NCBI GenBank assembly: GCA_014706295.1
Contig: JACSVZ010000037.1
Span: 4,340,001 to 4,404,000, forward strand
From: Lycocorax pyrrhopterus obiensis
Taxonomy: Eukaryota; Chordata; Aves; Passeriformes; Paradisaeidae
DNA length: 64,000 bases
Reading direction: 5' to 3'
Position 1 is the stretch's first letter. Every line of letters begins with the position of its first letter. Both the position numbers and the translations under genes were made by a program. This document shows, piece after piece, positions 52,560 to 64,000 of the stretch. The notes beneath the pieces are model-generated. The model was given only the letters and a program-made list of their open reading frames with translations. It was not told the DNA's origin and made no database searches.

Positions 52560-55500
52560 CCCGCCCTGGCCGCCGAGAGCAGTGTGACAGCAGGGAGCGA
52601 GACAAATCAACGCTTGGGTTGCTGTCGTCTCCTTTCCTTTGCTATTGACACCTCCTTCCCCAAAGACAGCGCACAACTCATCTCCCCTGCTGAGCCAGAG
52701 CTACCGGGATCTATAGACACGCACACGAGCGCTCACGGAGTGCTTCTCCCCCTCCTCTTCAAAGAACTCCCAGGCTGGAATCGTGTCCCTGTTTGTTCCT
52801 AACCTGCCTGATCCCTCAGTGGCATCACTCATACTTTACACCTCCGATGTGAAGAGTGATGTGCTCCGTTTCCGAAGGACAGGGCTGTTGTTTCAGCTGT
52901 CTTATTCTCTCAAATAGTTTAGTCATTTCCCAGCCACCCAGCCATGACGGATCCTCACTGAACTCAGCTTTTGACAAGGTTTATTCTGACCTGTAAAACC
53001 AGGTGTCTTAGCCCCACCCAAGCTTCTCCCAGCACCCTGAAGCCATCTACCACACCCCTGAAAAAACACCTGACAAAAACATCTTTAAAAACTACAAATG
53101 ATTTCACGTTCTCATATTACTTTTGGCCATTGTGTCCTTTCAGTTTTACATTTCCATCTTTCAAACAGAGAGGATTCTGCACATTTTAAATCACTCTGCT
53201 GGTTCACAAGGAGGTTTTCACTAACAACCAGCTCTGCCTTGGCTGCCGTGGGTTGGGTGCCAGTGCTCAATGAAGCCTTTAGAGCTTTTTATCAGGTTGA
53301 TTTAAATCAGTTTTGCCACAGCACGTAAAGGGGTGCCCATGGGTCAAGCACCTCACAAAATGGAGCATCTTAGAGCTGCCTTCCCTGTGCCACCCAAAGA
53401 CATTCCCGCTGCTCCAGAGAGGCAGCTCCAGGGACAAGTCACACCAAAACCTTTCCTAGAAGATGCTGGATAGACCTTCAGAGCCTTTTAAAACTCTCTT
53501 CACTATTCTTCACCTGTATCTAGGCCTGCTGTGCTGCTTCTTGCTCACCTTGATGCACCTGTTGGTTGAAGTTGCTTCCTTTGGAAACAAGACCTTCTTT
53601 CAACGTACCTTAATCACCACCCAGTTAGACTTCAGTCAAGCAGGCTTTGCTTTTTCAGGAATTTATTTTGGAGCCTGATGCCCTCTGCATGTTCTTTATA
53701 GAAAAAGGAAGCTGCAGCAACTTGCATTTCCCCCACACACAATCTGACACCAACAGCTTTTTTAACTTTATCATTGTTCCAGGCTTTCTTTAGCTACCAT
53801 CTGACCCCTCAAAAAAAACCCCACGAGACCAAGCTTTGTCAAGGCTGCATTCCCAGTTGTTGCTCTTGCACATTCTTGGCTTCTTCCTTGTTCCCTGATT
53901 TCCCTTTTCCCCACTTTTATAGCACAGGACCCACCTATCACAGACATCCAGACACACCACGTCAGCAAACACCCTGGCTGCTGAGTGCTGCTTTTATTTT
54001 GGGTGATGGATGTGGCTCCACAACACAGCTTAATTAAGTCTTGCCAGATAGAGAATCAAGATAAATCCAGAATTTGCATTTCCACTAACTTGTGGCTGTG
54101 ATTCAGATATTCCTTTCTCCTCAGTTCTAAAATAGTGGCTTGTCAGGTCGTCATAAATTGTGGAAATACAAAACTGAGAAATGGATCTTTGCCTTAACCA
54201 TCAGAAACAGGACAGGCAAAGGATTTTCTGCTGGGTCTCTCCCTGCTTTCTAAAATAGGAGCATGGTAAGTTTGCACACAGAAGTCACCACTCAGCAGCA
54301 GGGCATACTCCGAGTTTGTGCTTCAAAACTGAGCAACAAAAGGCAAATAATTCTTACTGAAGATTCCCATCACGTTCCATTTTCTCGGCACCTCCAGCAT
54401 CTCTGTGGCATTCCTGTCACTTGGTGTCGTCACCTCCTCACCGCAGGGCAGGGGAGCAGCTGTCTCTGCCCCAACACACACTCCTCCCTCCAGCCCCGAG
54501 GAGTCTGCAGTTGCCCAGAGAACAGAAATATTTGGAAACTGCCCAAAGACACATCTCAGTTCAAAGGCAGCATTGTCTGTAGCTCAGGAATAAAAATCTA
54601 AGGAAGTGGCTTGTCATATAGCAACACACACAATGAAAATTCTCCCCTCAGAATTTCACCTTCAGATGCTTTTTACAGCACAGGGAGATAAAGCAACGTG
54701 GTATTTGGTAAAAAGACACAGAAAATCTTTTTTAATGACTTGAATTCACCCCACCAACTACTGAAAGAGCTTTCTGACACACAGGCTACACTCTGCATCT
54801 TATGAAGCACTGGCTGAGCTGTAACTACATAAATTTACCTCCACTGTGAGACAGAATGTAGTGACACAGCCTTTTAATTTTTTTTTTAATGGTTTCTTCA
54901 AGTAAAGAAGTTTTTACTTTGCAGCTGGGTAGGAAGCTGGGCTGAGGCACAGCTCTCCATTAACTGGGAACCTGGTCATATGCCTTGGGGCTTTTAAGTG
55001 ATGATTAGGAGCTGAGACCCCACAGCACCTCTGCATATCACAGGCAGTGCCTTCACAGGGCCTGTTCCTCTCCTGGATTTAGTGCCACATCAGTGAGACA
55101 CTTTCATCAGAGATGAAGACGCTCCATGGGAAAAGCACATGAGCAGAAGTTCTGCTCTCGCTCTGTTTCACTCCCCTGAAATGCTCAAAGGCCGGCTCTG
55201 GGCTCGCCAGGGAGAAGAGTCTGGGCTTCTCCTGAACCATGAAGGCACCGTCTCACATCCCAGCTTCGGGGCACAGACTGTGAGGAAGAAAAGACTCTGC
55301 ACCATTTACAGCTGTTTGTTTCTGATATCTAAGCCAGGCGGATCCGAGCTGCCTTTAGCACACTCACAGATGGAATAACACCCTCTGACTCCAAGTCCCA
55401 GCTGCCAGCATCCCCAGCGTGCCCAGTGTCCCCAGCCAGCCTCACCACCCACAAGAGGTCACTGCTGGTCCAGGCAAAGGATTGTGTTCCTCATCACCAC

Positions 55501-58117
55501 TGTCCTGCGCCAACCAGCTCTTCTCCCTCTCTGATGGAGGCAGCTGCCTCTAACATCAGCAAAGGGACCTCGGTCACCTTTTTCCATCCCTGCATCATTC
55601 CCACAGATCAGACAGCACTTTCAAGTAGGAGCCGGGAAAAGAAGCTGAGTCCAGTTTCATTGAACCCATTAAAAAAAGTAAAAGCAGATGAGTACTGCAA
55701 TAACCAGAACCCTTTAATGTTTTAGTTCTCAAACCACTATGCAGCTAATTCCAATCAAGGAAGCCAGAACAACTGCTTCTTACACTCATTAGCTTCTCAG
55801 GGCTCAGCCTCGGAACAGTTAAGGCACCCAACTCCCACCCTTCTCAGAGGAATCCAAAATTAAATGCATCCTGCACAAGTTTCCCTGGCGCAGACCCCGA
55901 GCCCAGCCTGGCTGTGCCCACGCAGGGCACGGGGTCTGTGTGACACCCCAGCCAGGAGTGAGCAAACCTGGAACAGAGACCTAACTCTGGAATTGTAACG
56001 CAATCTTTAAAAGAAGCCAGCCAAGAGTTTTACCAGCACCTGAGCTCTTCATTGCCAGGAGAACGGGACCATTTTTCTAAGTCATCACCTGGTCCTTGGG
56101 GTCACTGCACCAGCTGAAAGGGAAGCCCGGGGAGCGTGGTTAAGGGAGAGAGGTGGGAATCCTCATGCTTGTCCTTTGTTGCTTTTTCTAGCATGTGATA
56201 AAAAAAAAGTCCACATTTCTTGCACTCCTGGCACAGATTAAGGACCTAATCCTTGACTTCATTAACCCCTTATCTTCCATTTTGGATAGACACTAATACT
56301 GACAGCTTTTGATACAGCACTGCTGAGAGACATCCAGGGCTGCTCAGAAAATTCCAGAATGATCCCTCAGAGCCTTCAGAACCATCTCTCAGCAGCTGCC
56401 CCCTCCAGACACCCTTCTTCAAGGAGATTTAGAAGACCCAGGTAAAAAACCCACAAGGAAGTACATTCCCTCCGTAACCCCCAAGAACAACGAGCAGCGA
56501 GGCAGGCAGGCAGCTAAAGAGGTGCAGACATTCCATCTCCTCCGAATCCCAGCTGCTCCCACTCTCCTCCAGGAGCCAGATGTGTCACACAATAAAAGCC
56601 AACGTGGGGGCAGTACCACCCAAGGTGCCCTCACGTCATTACACCAGCTGAAAATAAATGGAACTAAAGCTAGTTTTAGTTTATTCCAAGTCCTCTGGAT
56701 ACACTAACTGAAAATAAGTTGAATTAGAATTGGTTTTAACTTATTCACAGTCCTCTGGAATTAGCAAATGCTGTATGAATGAATTCCTGTTTTATCCTGA
56801 TCATGCAAGACCAAACATCATGACTTTACTACTGCTGCTGCTGCTGTAGGTCAATACCCTCCTTCTCCTGCCTCCACCCCTCTGCTGGGGAACAGTAACA
56901 CAACACAGAGCCCCCCAGGGCACCCAGCAGGGCTGAGAGCTGACTCTGGCACCTGAACTCCTCTCCAACCCCGCTCCTTGGGGCTCCCTGGAGCCTGAAA
57001 TCCCCTTTAACCAGACCAACACAAGAGGCAGCTCTTGAAGACACACATCACCCACCCCGAGCACTCCCCCTCAGCAAGCCCAGGGGCTTTCCTTGCAGCA
57101 AGCAGAGATGCTCAGTCATTTTAAACAGGTCCATCAGCACAAAAACGTGCAGTCAGGCTGCAGAGATGGCACAAGAATTCAAGCCAGCAGCTCTCAAAAA
57201 AAATCCACGAGCAATGAGGGGTTTTTTGCAGGCAGAACGTAATTAGTGACACTGCTGGAATCAAGCCAGCAACAATCAATGGATTAAAGTGTGATCCAAG
57301 TGTTGAGATAGTTATTAATTTCAAATTTAAATTAGGGGATTAATATGGGATATTCCTTCATGCTGCGGCTGTGTGGAGAAAAATAAAGATATTAATATTG
57401 TACATTCATAATGAAACAGAGCATGCCACCAACAAACATCAAAAATTACATTTAAGACCTGATCATAAGACCCCCCAGTTCAGACTCCAGCACAGAGGGA
57501 GGGGTGGCACTCTGGGAAAGGGCACTGGAAAGGGCATTTCCACAGAATGCAAAGAGGCTGCCTCTGCACTGATCTTCGTGGAAATTTCAATGCTATTTTT
57601 CTAATATTCTCTTTACCTATAACAGCAAGGTATGGACTGCACTTCTTATATTTAGTAGTGGAAAACAGGCCCGATTGTAGGATTTTTGGGGTGTAGCTTT
57701 TCCTGTAAATCGAACACTCTGTGCAGGAGAAAGGGCTGCCCACAGCCTGCGGCTTTAGCACAGGTGAGACAGAAAAGCTGACGAGAGCCTCAAGCTGGGA
57801 AGAAGTCGTGATGCACATCAGCTTCCCTGAAGCCTCACTCGAGTTATTTCACACCAGTGACTTGGGACAGAAGAAGTGCAAAGCAGCAGAAGGACAACTC
57901 TGCTACAGGGACAGGGTGCAACAGAGCCCTCCAGAGGCATTCGGGAAGGACAAAGAGAGAGCAAAACTTGCGGCAGCGTGTTCATCTTCTCTTTTCCTTC
58001 CTCTCTGATGCAGTGACAGCATCCCGGGGCACTCCTCGCATCAGCTCCAGCTCCACACAGCTCACCTGGGCAGCATCCCAGCCCGGGATCCCCTCGCCCG
58101 AGGGCAGGGAGGTGAGG
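52560..58117. other. Region between GPR157 and MIR34A
   Basis: About 5.5 kb with no recognised protein gene; ORFs are short and unlike known families. It holds a diverged 60-bp tandem duplication (listed separately). Part of it may be transcribed as the 3' portion of the miR-34a primary transcript, which runs toward lower coordinates. Confidence 0.55.
56648..56767. repeat. Diverged 60-bp tandem duplication
   Basis: Two adjacent units (56648-56707 and 56708-56767) share ctgaaaataa and cagtcctctgga or its variant. Each contains a rough inverted repeat of the form aactaaa...tttagtt. Confidence 0.75.
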
Positions 58118-58227
58118 CAGCCCCACAATGTGCAGCACTTCTAGGGCAGTATACTTGCTGATTGCTTCCTTGACCATTGCTCACAACAACCAGCTAAGAC
58201 ACTGCCAAAGAAACACTCACAGCCGGC
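58118..58227 (-). ncRNA. MIR34A: MIR34A microRNA precursor hairpin
   Basis: The minus strand contains the full miR-34a-5p sequence at 58207-58186 (seed GGCAGTG) and miR-34a-3p at 58164-58143. They are separated by a 21-nt loop region (TGTGAGCAATGG...), with the expected flanking stem (GGCTGTGAGTGTTTC on the 5' side, TAGAAGTGCTGCACA on the 3' side). Both mature arms match the human sequences exactly, as remembered. miR-34a is a p53-induced regulator of the cell cycle and Notch/SIRT1 targets in mammals. It has the same strand as GPR157 and lies upstream of it, as in human. Confidence 0.98.
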
Positions 58228-61200
58228 ATCTCACAAGGGGGGAGTTGGGGCAGGGCGGCTGAAATCCTCCTCTCTTCTCATTCACAGAAGGTCAGAGCCT
58301 GGGGACAAACAAAGAGTCAGGGAAGCAACTGCAGCAGTACTGAAGAAAAAGCTTTCAAGGGAGAAGAGGCTCGAACTCATAAATCAACAGTTGTCATGTC
58401 CCTTACCCCCAAATCTTGGTTAGGGCCTCTAAAAGTTACCAATATTAACAAGATAAGCACAGCTGACTCGTCTGTAACCCACACTGAGCTCAACGAGCTC
58501 CCAGGTCTCCCACAGCACCATTCAGGCAAGACAGTGGAACAACAAAGTGCTTCCAAACGCTGAATAGTTTAAGACAATCCTGTTTAAACTGTTGGTGTGT
58601 TCACTGCACTGCACAGCTCTGCTCTAGGGTCACACATGCTGGACAGAGAGAGAATTCACTGGGAACACGAAGGAGAAAGGCACCAATACTCACTTGTGCT
58701 AAAGCCAGTGGACTTTGCTGCTGTACACTGGAACAGCCTGGGGTACACAAGATACGGGGTTATCCAGCATTACTGCAGCCCTCAGTTCCTGGAAACACAT
58801 GAACGTGTGAGAAAACCTTCAGGACAAAACTCCCCAGCTCCTGCCCCACAGCCTCGGGAGCAGGGGATTGCTCGAGGGCCTCTTGTGCAACACCTGAGTG
58901 CAAAGGTGCTGCACAGGAGGAGCCCCGTGGCTTTCACCAGCCTCTGATTCCTGCCAGGGATCCACTGGCAACACCACACCTGTGGATTCTGAGACATCTA
59001 AAGCCTCCATTCACCCTTCTCAATGCACCAAGTTTTGAATTCCAAAACCTCCTGAATCTGGTTTGTGTTTGGATAGCAAGACAGAGTGAGCTCAGTTGTT
59101 TTTTGCTGTCAGCCTGTTTTGTTCACAGTGAAATTATATTTCCTCTTCCAACAGGTTACCAGAACCCTGCCATCCTGCAGAGAAAGAGGTGAGCACCAGC
59201 TGAAAGGCAAGAGGGGGATGTTAAACCCCCAAACCCCTGGCTCTCACCGAGTCCCCAGCACGGTCAGTGTTTGGGAGGAGATGTTTTTACAAAAGACATA
59301 CAGCGATTTGAGACAAAACTGTCGGGTTTCTTGCCAGAATCACGACAGAGTTCTGTGGTTTCTCTGGCACAGGACAGCAGTGCAGGTGGTGGGGCCAGCT
59401 CCTGCCCTCGGTCTGACACCAAAGGGGGCAGACAAAGGTGACACAAAGTGCTGCAAGTGCCCATCCGACCAGGCAGGACAGCAGAGAGCAGCGATGCCCA
59501 CCAGGCACTGTGAGGGCACAACAAGGGCTCCACTCCCAGGAGACTGCACCAATTAATTAAAAAATCACTTCTTGGCTGTGACCTTTTCACCCTGAGGAAA
59601 AAAGCAAATAATTCCAAAACATCAGAATCAAGACCTGACAGCAGCACCCACCTGCCGGTGCTGCAGACACGTCCCGCTCTGGAAGGAGCTGCCTTGTTTA
59701 AACAATGACCTCACCATCCCTCCAACATTTCCCACCAGGATCAGGACAAACCAGACTATCTCAAAGGCAATTAACAGGTCAGGGACAAGCACAGCCATAG
59801 GAGAGCAAAACAATCTGGTACAGAAGAGGAAGATCCTGCTTTATCTTTCCTCCTCCTCAGGGGACAGACCAGGCTGCAGAATTGCTGTTTTGGGAACTGT
59901 AAAACTTTTCTTTGAGCCACTAAAAACTAAGCATGACAGGGCCAGGGAAAGATGTTTTGGGGAACATCTTTGCAGCAGGATAATGATCCTGCTTTTAATT
60001 TTTCAAATCATTTTAGCTCCCCTCTGCTGCTTGCTACCTATAAGAACCCTAATGGTTTAGGAAAGGAGGAAACAAATAAATTCACAAGCACAGTTTAAAG
60101 AGGTGCCACTCAAAGTTTACATGGTCATGCACATTTAGTTGAATTTTCCATTTAAGGGCTCAGTTTGCCCCCAAAAAGGCAATCTTCCCTTTAGAGAAAA
60201 GATAACACATGGCCTGTTTTACTTCACATTGACTTTTGGGGTGCTTTACCCAGAGAGAGGTGCCCCAGCCTGCACAAATCACACCAAGTCACCCCCAGCT
60301 GCTGGGGTAGGTGGCTGGATGCCAGCTGGTGCTAAATCTCACTGTAGAGGTGACAAAGCAGCAGGAAAAAGCTGCCTGGTGGATCATGTAACAGTGAATT
60401 AGCCTATGAAGAAATCATCACCATAAAACAACAAGCCGAGGGGTGTGGAAGGTGGAAATACTCTCCTGTTACAGAAATTCTGCATTCCAAGAAAGGTAAA
60501 AGGTCCTGTCAGGTAAGACTTGCAGCAATCACTTTGTCAGCACAGAAATATGTGATACCACAAGCTTCATTTAATTCAGCACATTTGTTTCAGTTCATTT
60601 CCAGCATTGTCTTCCTCCTCTTGTCAACAAGTGGAGTTTTACACTCTGACCAACCCAGTCACAAGCCCTGAGCCGGGAACTGAAGAATTGCACAGTTTCA
60701 CTAAAGATTTGAGCAACTCCCACTGAAAATCCGATGTAAACAGATCATCTGCCTCTGAAAGCTTCAAATAATTCCTGCAGTAAGGCAAAACAAAGCTGAA
60801 TTTTCATCTGCGAAATGTTTGGGTGAAACCCAGCAAGAGGAGAAAGTTTGAGTGAAAAAGACAAAGCGACAGTTTTCACACCTCAGAAAGATTTGGGTTG
60901 AAATCAGCTCCTTCAACTGCCTGTTTTAAACCAGGCTGACTTCAAAACTACACCAGGATGCTCAGGGTCTTTTATTCAGGCTGTTCTAATCAAGCCTTTC
61001 TAGTTCTAAGCCATGGAACAAGAAGTGATGTCTGAGCTGGGTCCATTATGCTCACCAGGATGAACTGCCACCCCAGAGAAAAATCAGCCGAAACATAAAC
61101 AATTCCATGATTCCAGACCAAACCACTCGTGGTGGTGGCAGAATGGGAACAATTTCTCTCCTTTTCCCCAAAGATATCAATCTTTCTTGTTGTGAACCTT

Positions 61201-64000
61201 CAGGTAGGAGAGGAAGGGCCTTGCTTCTCCAAATACACTCAGTTTCCCTGACTTTCAACCTTACACACAGGCTTCCCTTTTTAAGCTGAGAACACATTTG
61301 ATAAATTCTGCCTTTGGTTTGACACAAATCCTACAATATGTGGGTCCTGAGTTTCAGGTTAGTGCTGTATTAGCCCACCTTCTGCTGCAACTCCTGCAAC
61401 GTCCCACCAAGCCATCCAGAAAATGGTTCTGGGCTTTCGTTCTCGGCAGTGCTTATTAATCACTGTTATTATTGTCTTTTCCCCGTTGCTTTCTTCTCCT
61501 CCAAACTCCCCATAGCACCCTAATTCCCCGAACACAAGACACCAGCTTAACAACTCCTGTTTGCCTTTCTTTAATTAATCACAAGGCAGAAGCTCCCCTT
61601 AAGAGATGAATTGACACTCCCCAGAGAGGAGAGAGATTTACCAGCTCCTGCAGGGCTGCGGTGGGAGCTGATCCAGCTGGCAGCAGTCCCTGAGGTCCAT
61701 CTGAAGGCCCGGGTGGTCCCACCTTCGTGCTCCCAGGGCTGACCCGAGGCAGGGGAGCCGAGCAGAGGCTCCGGGAGGCGCAGGCACCTGCCCAGAGCTC
61801 TCTCACAGCAACCGCGCTCAGTTCCGCCCCTCTGATGGAGCTGCGGCTCCTCCCAGCCCTGCCACCGCTCCTGGGCTGGGAAACGGGACAACACCTCTGC
61901 CCCGAGTCACGGGCGGCTGAGAACCGAGCACAACTGAGAGCAGCGCAGCCAGAACGGGCAGCTGCTTCCTGCAAAACACAGCAAAGCGGGCAAAAATCAC
62001 TCAGAAACGGCGAGGGAAGAGTCCTGTGAGACTGGCCAGCAGTTCTGCCTGTGGGACAACTGCATCCCAAGCCCCACTGATGGTCAGCCGGTCACTCAGG
62101 TCAGAGGGATGCGGCCACTCGGGCTCCCTGCATCTTATTGCAGGGACAGGTCAAAAGGCAGCAGCAATTTGCAGCCCTGGGATCACACTGCTGATGGAAG
62201 CTCCCAGTAGCTTCTCTCCACAAACTTTCCTGCACTCTCTGATGTAACAGGGAACACTCAGCAAGGATTTCAGGTCATTGCAATACCCAAGATCTGCAGG
62301 ACAGCCCTGTTCTGTCACTCAGTCCCCTACGCCAGGTAATACAGACACAAAAGTTCCGTAAAACACGGTACAGGTAAGGATACTATGAGGAAAACCTAAA
62401 GCAACAGTATCCTCCCACCCCTTAAAAGGCATCCTATTGAAAATCCATCTCATCTCACCTCACCCGAGTGAATCCTCATTTGGGATCTCACTGGGCCTGG
62501 CTAATATCACTGGCTTAAGCAATGTTAAATCCCCGCATCAAAACAAGCTGAAGCCACAGAATCAATCGACGCATCACTCACTGAATTTCTCCACATTCTG
62601 CGCAGGGAGAAACGCGCTCACACAGTACCCCAGACCTGGGCCTTCTCCCACAGCAGGGTCAAACAACTCACTCTTTGCCGGATTCAGTGCAACTTCTTCC
62701 TTTCTTTTAGATTTAATTTTTCTTTTTACATGAAGACAAGGAAAAAAGCCCTTTGCTTTCCACATTCTAGGAAATTCTGTTCTTCCCCTTGCAGTAACAA
62801 TGAGTAGCAGAGCTTTCATCACCTTTTTCCACCCTCTTCTCTCCCAAATGGGACCAGAGATGTCCAGCAGCAACGTCCTAAGCTTTGAGTGCAAGGTTTT
62901 CAGTGCAGCCCTGTCTCAGTGACCACAAGAGCACCTTTGTGTCACCCAGAATGTATTTCACACATGAGAGCATGAACTCAGTGCATGTTCTCGTCCCTTT
63001 ACACCATTCCCTCCCTGTGTCTTATCTAACTTAGATAAAACACACAGACTGAACCCCAAGGTTTAAGCAGAAGCCAAAACATTCTGCCGAAGCTGCTCGG
63101 CGGTCCCTTGTCACACACCACAGACACCAGCTCTGCCCGTACTGCACCCAGAGGAGGCCTTTGAGGAGCTGTCGTTCTGGAGCTCACACCAGCAGCTCAC
63201 AGCTCCAGCAGCAGCTGGGTCGGGGCTGTTACTGGTTGTGCAGACATGGCCCAGACACCACCACCCTCCAGCCCTGGGCTGAGCAGCAGGGCCTGGTGCC
63301 AGCCCCATCCGGGGATGCTCCTGGGAGCACAGCTGCCCCTGCTCCCTGCCAGCTCCACTCTGCAGAGCCAGTACAACCTGAGGACACCAGGCTGAGGGAT
63401 TCTGCTGATTCAGGAGCTCAGAGCAGCCTGGGCAGAGTCCAGGCCATTGCAGCCAGGGAGGACCGGCAGAGCCATGACTCATTAACCCAGCACTGCGCAG
63501 CGCTAGGCAGAGAGCAGCAGCCAGGCAGGGCTGTCAGGAGCCAGCAGGGCTCTCAGCACCCCACCCCTGCTCCAGCTTGTCAGCCCAAACAGGAACCTGG
63601 GGGTTACAGCTGAGGTGGGCCTGGAAAAACAAGTTTATCCAACTCCAAAAGTTCCCGACCTGGCCCCCCAGATCAGCCTGCTGGGGCAGAGGATGCTGCC
63701 ACGCTGATCCATAGCACAGATTTTACTCTCACAACACCTTTTTTAACTTTTTAAACTCAAGCTCTTCCCTCATCAGGACATTGAGGGATCTTTAGAGAAC
63801 CTCCTGGACATGCTTCTCTCCTTTCTTCCAAGGCCAGACCCACCTATCTATACATTTGTTACCCTCAGATGCTCCCCACATCTTCCTCCCCAGCCCGGCC
63901 TGGGCTACACCTCCCTAACAGAAAGGACCATCACCCCTGGAAGATGCATTTATCGGTTCCCCAGGAGTGCACTGCAATATCCCAGACAAGGAAAGAGTCC
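58228..64000. other. Region upstream of MIR34A to window edge
   Basis: Nearly 6 kb without a recognised coding gene. It probably contains part of the miR-34a primary transcript. H6PD, the next gene in the human order, was not found. A CpG-enriched block at 61730-62010 is listed separately. Confidence 0.55.
61730..62010. promoter_or_regulatory. CpG-enriched block, possible miR-34a host promoter
   Basis: About twenty CpGs in under 300 bp, within otherwise CpG-poor DNA, 3.5 kb upstream of the MIR34A hairpin in the direction of its transcription. It includes a ttccgcccc GC box. No TATA box or good p53 response element was seen. The promoter role is inferred from position and composition. Confidence 0.4.

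Larger units (their letters stand above)
51540..52560. promoter_or_regulatory. GPR157: CpG island: GPR157 promoter and first exon
   Basis: Very GC-rich region covering the GPR157 first coding exon and about 650 bp upstream. It holds three tandem-repeat tracts. No TATA box is evident, and the start site cannot be placed. The large ORFs on both strands here (up to 370 aa) reflect GC richness and repeats. Confidence 0.75.

Noticed and set aside
51812..52648. 278-aa plus-strand ORF opposite GPR157
   Set aside because: It is antisense to GPR157 exon 1 and then translates the 22/23-bp minisatellite. No family resemblance.
61600..62150. p53 response element upstream of MIR34A
   Set aside because: By eye no pair of RRRCWWGYYY half-sites was found here, so none is claimed.
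58228..64000. First exon of H6PD, the next gene expected by synteny
   Set aside because: No segment resembling the hexose-6-phosphate dehydrogenase N-terminus was found on the plus strand. The gene probably lies beyond the window.

Overview
This is vertebrate nuclear DNA, most likely from a bird. It has multi-exon genes with GT-AG introns, CpG-rich promoters and several fragments of CR1 LINEs, the main repeat family of birds and other sauropsids; no Alu- or B1-type SINE was noticed. The gene order is ENO1 (-), CA6 (+), SLC2A5 (-), GPR157 (-), MIR34A (-). This matches human 1p36.23 (from memory), except that only one fructose-transporter-like gene is found where mammals have SLC2A7 and SLC2A5. 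The species cannot be fixed from the sequence alone.

Layout: 1-9.6 kb is the 5' half of ENO1 (alpha-enolase). Coding exons 2-7 are present, exons 8-12 lie beyond the left edge, and the noncoding first exon sits in a CpG island near 9.4 kb. Exon 4 exists in two tandem versions of exactly 59 nt each. From 9.8 to 19.7 kb is repeat-bearing intergenic DNA. From 19.8 to 28.2 kb is CA6, a secreted carbonic anhydrase whose last exon adds a complete pentraxin domain (predicted 523 aa); mammals lack this domain. It converges on SLC2A5 (29.3-37.3 kb, 12 exons, predicted 517 aa). From 37.3 to 43.4 kb are a likely solo LTR and a GC-rich block. From 43.4 to 51.9 kb is GPR157 (4 exons, 335 aa), whose CpG-rich promoter contains a 22/23-bp minisatellite. 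At 58.1-58.2 kb is the MIR34A hairpin with both mature arms intact. The rest, to 64 kb, has no recognised coding sequence.

All four protein-coding models were assembled by hand from splice sites and codon phase. Every exon junction stays in frame and recovers the expected family motifs. The genes are neighbours by ancestral synteny, not an operon. Their roles are glycolysis (ENO1), extracellular CO2/bicarbonate chemistry (CA6), sugar uptake (SLC2A5), ciliary GPCR signalling (GPR157) and post-transcriptional control (MIR34A).

The most notable observations are the ENO1 exon-4 pair, a CA6 pentraxin domain that seems to have lost most canonical calcium ligands, and a GLUT5-like transporter with Val in place of the fructose-associated Ile in the TM7 NXI motif.
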